64,000 nt of DNA, taken from contig NZ_KK211171.1 of assembly GCF_000620705.1 (NCBI RefSeq), positions 58,460-122,459 on the forward strand, in the 5' to 3' direction. The stretch comes from Nocardioides sp. URHA0020. Its GTDB lineage: Bacteria > Actinomycetota > Actinomycetes > Propionibacteriales > Nocardioidaceae. Positions 63,967 through 64,000 of this stretch are shown here, in pieces. The translations under genes were made by a program, and so were the position numbers. The first letter of the stretch is position 1; every line of letters starts with the position of its first letter. The notes beneath the pieces are model-generated. The model saw only the letters and a program-made list of their open reading frames with translations. It was not told where the DNA came from and ran no database searches.

Positions 63967-64000
63967 CCCGCGAACGACGCCCTGCCCACGCTGCGGGGGT

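Overview
ORGANISM. The window is a GC-rich actinobacterial chromosome segment, most likely Nocardioides or a close relative in the Nocardioidaceae (inference). The reasons are dense short-spaced operons with many 4-base start/stop overlaps, frequent GTG starts, many apparently leaderless promoters, a BioQ-type biotin repressor with bioYMN, an IdeR/DtxR-type iron box, a GlnH/GlnX/PknG signalling set, and the housekeeping neighbourhood serA, leuB, ilvE, cimA, FAH-family protein, gltX, tRNA-Gln, tRNA-Glu. I saw no prophage, insertion sequence, integrase or CRISPR array. LAYOUT, 1-17 kb. The window opens inside a PIG-L/LmbE-type deacetylase gene, followed by a GT-C glycosyltransferase-like membrane protein and a DUF347/COG4705 membrane protein with an extra C-terminal domain. 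On the minus strand come gltX with an FAH-family gene upstream and a CPBP protease-like gene and tRNA-Gln/tRNA-Glu downstream. Next is a divergent ECF sigma-factor locus with a VanY-type lipoprotein on one side and sigma plus a putative anti-sigma protein on the other; the two promoters share one palindrome. An M23 peptidase, a DUF2087 protein, a CPA1 antiporter and a lipoprotein follow, then the divergent bioQ / bioY-bioM-bioN locus with two TGAAC-N3-GTTCA operators. LAYOUT, 17-31 kb. Catabolic and accessory genes: membrane protein, MmcQ/YjbR, an SDR lacking the catalytic Tyr, an amidase, an FMN reductase with a divergent TetR regulator, a DUF1501/DUF1800 pair, a class II UvrA-like ATPase, a MerR/SDR pair, then cimA behind a leader peptide plus terminator (attenuator) and a membrane Ser/Thr kinase. 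LAYOUT, 31-42.5 kb. Iron acquisition: an iron box, two FecCD-type permeases, an ATPase and a binding lipoprotein; on the other strand, two further tandem binding lipoproteins behind a second iron box. A 440-bp nest of inverted REP-like repeats separates these from ilvE and leuB, the latter preceded by a 45-codon conserved-looking ORF. LAYOUT, 42.9-55.6 kb. The most striking region is a ten-gene minus-strand operon with almost every junction overlapping or within 7 bp: telA, small ORF, CbbX/EccA-like AAA ATPase, glnX-like, glnH-like, coiled-coil protein, pknG, PP2C, VWA, FHA. It carries a sensor lipoprotein, a membrane transducer, a kinase, a phosphatase and a phosphothreonine-binding FHA protein in one transcription unit with VWA, AAA and TelA modules. 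The FHA, PP2C and PknG proteins all carry the same two-zinc-ribbon N-terminus. LAYOUT, 55.6-64 kb. A YczE/MocR divergent pair, a DHFR/RibD-like reductase, a YhhN-type protein, a DUF1801 protein, serA, an ABC-F ATPase, a GNAT-like protein and a second set of REP-like repeats running off the window end. HOW THE PARTS FIT. The window combines branched-chain amino acid synthesis (cimA, leuB, ilvE), serine synthesis, biotin uptake, iron-siderophore uptake and Glu/Gln decoding with at least two phospho-signalling systems and one envelope-stress sigma factor. A recurrent TAG(G/C)NT box six or seven bases before the start codon suggests that at least ten transcription units here are leaderless.
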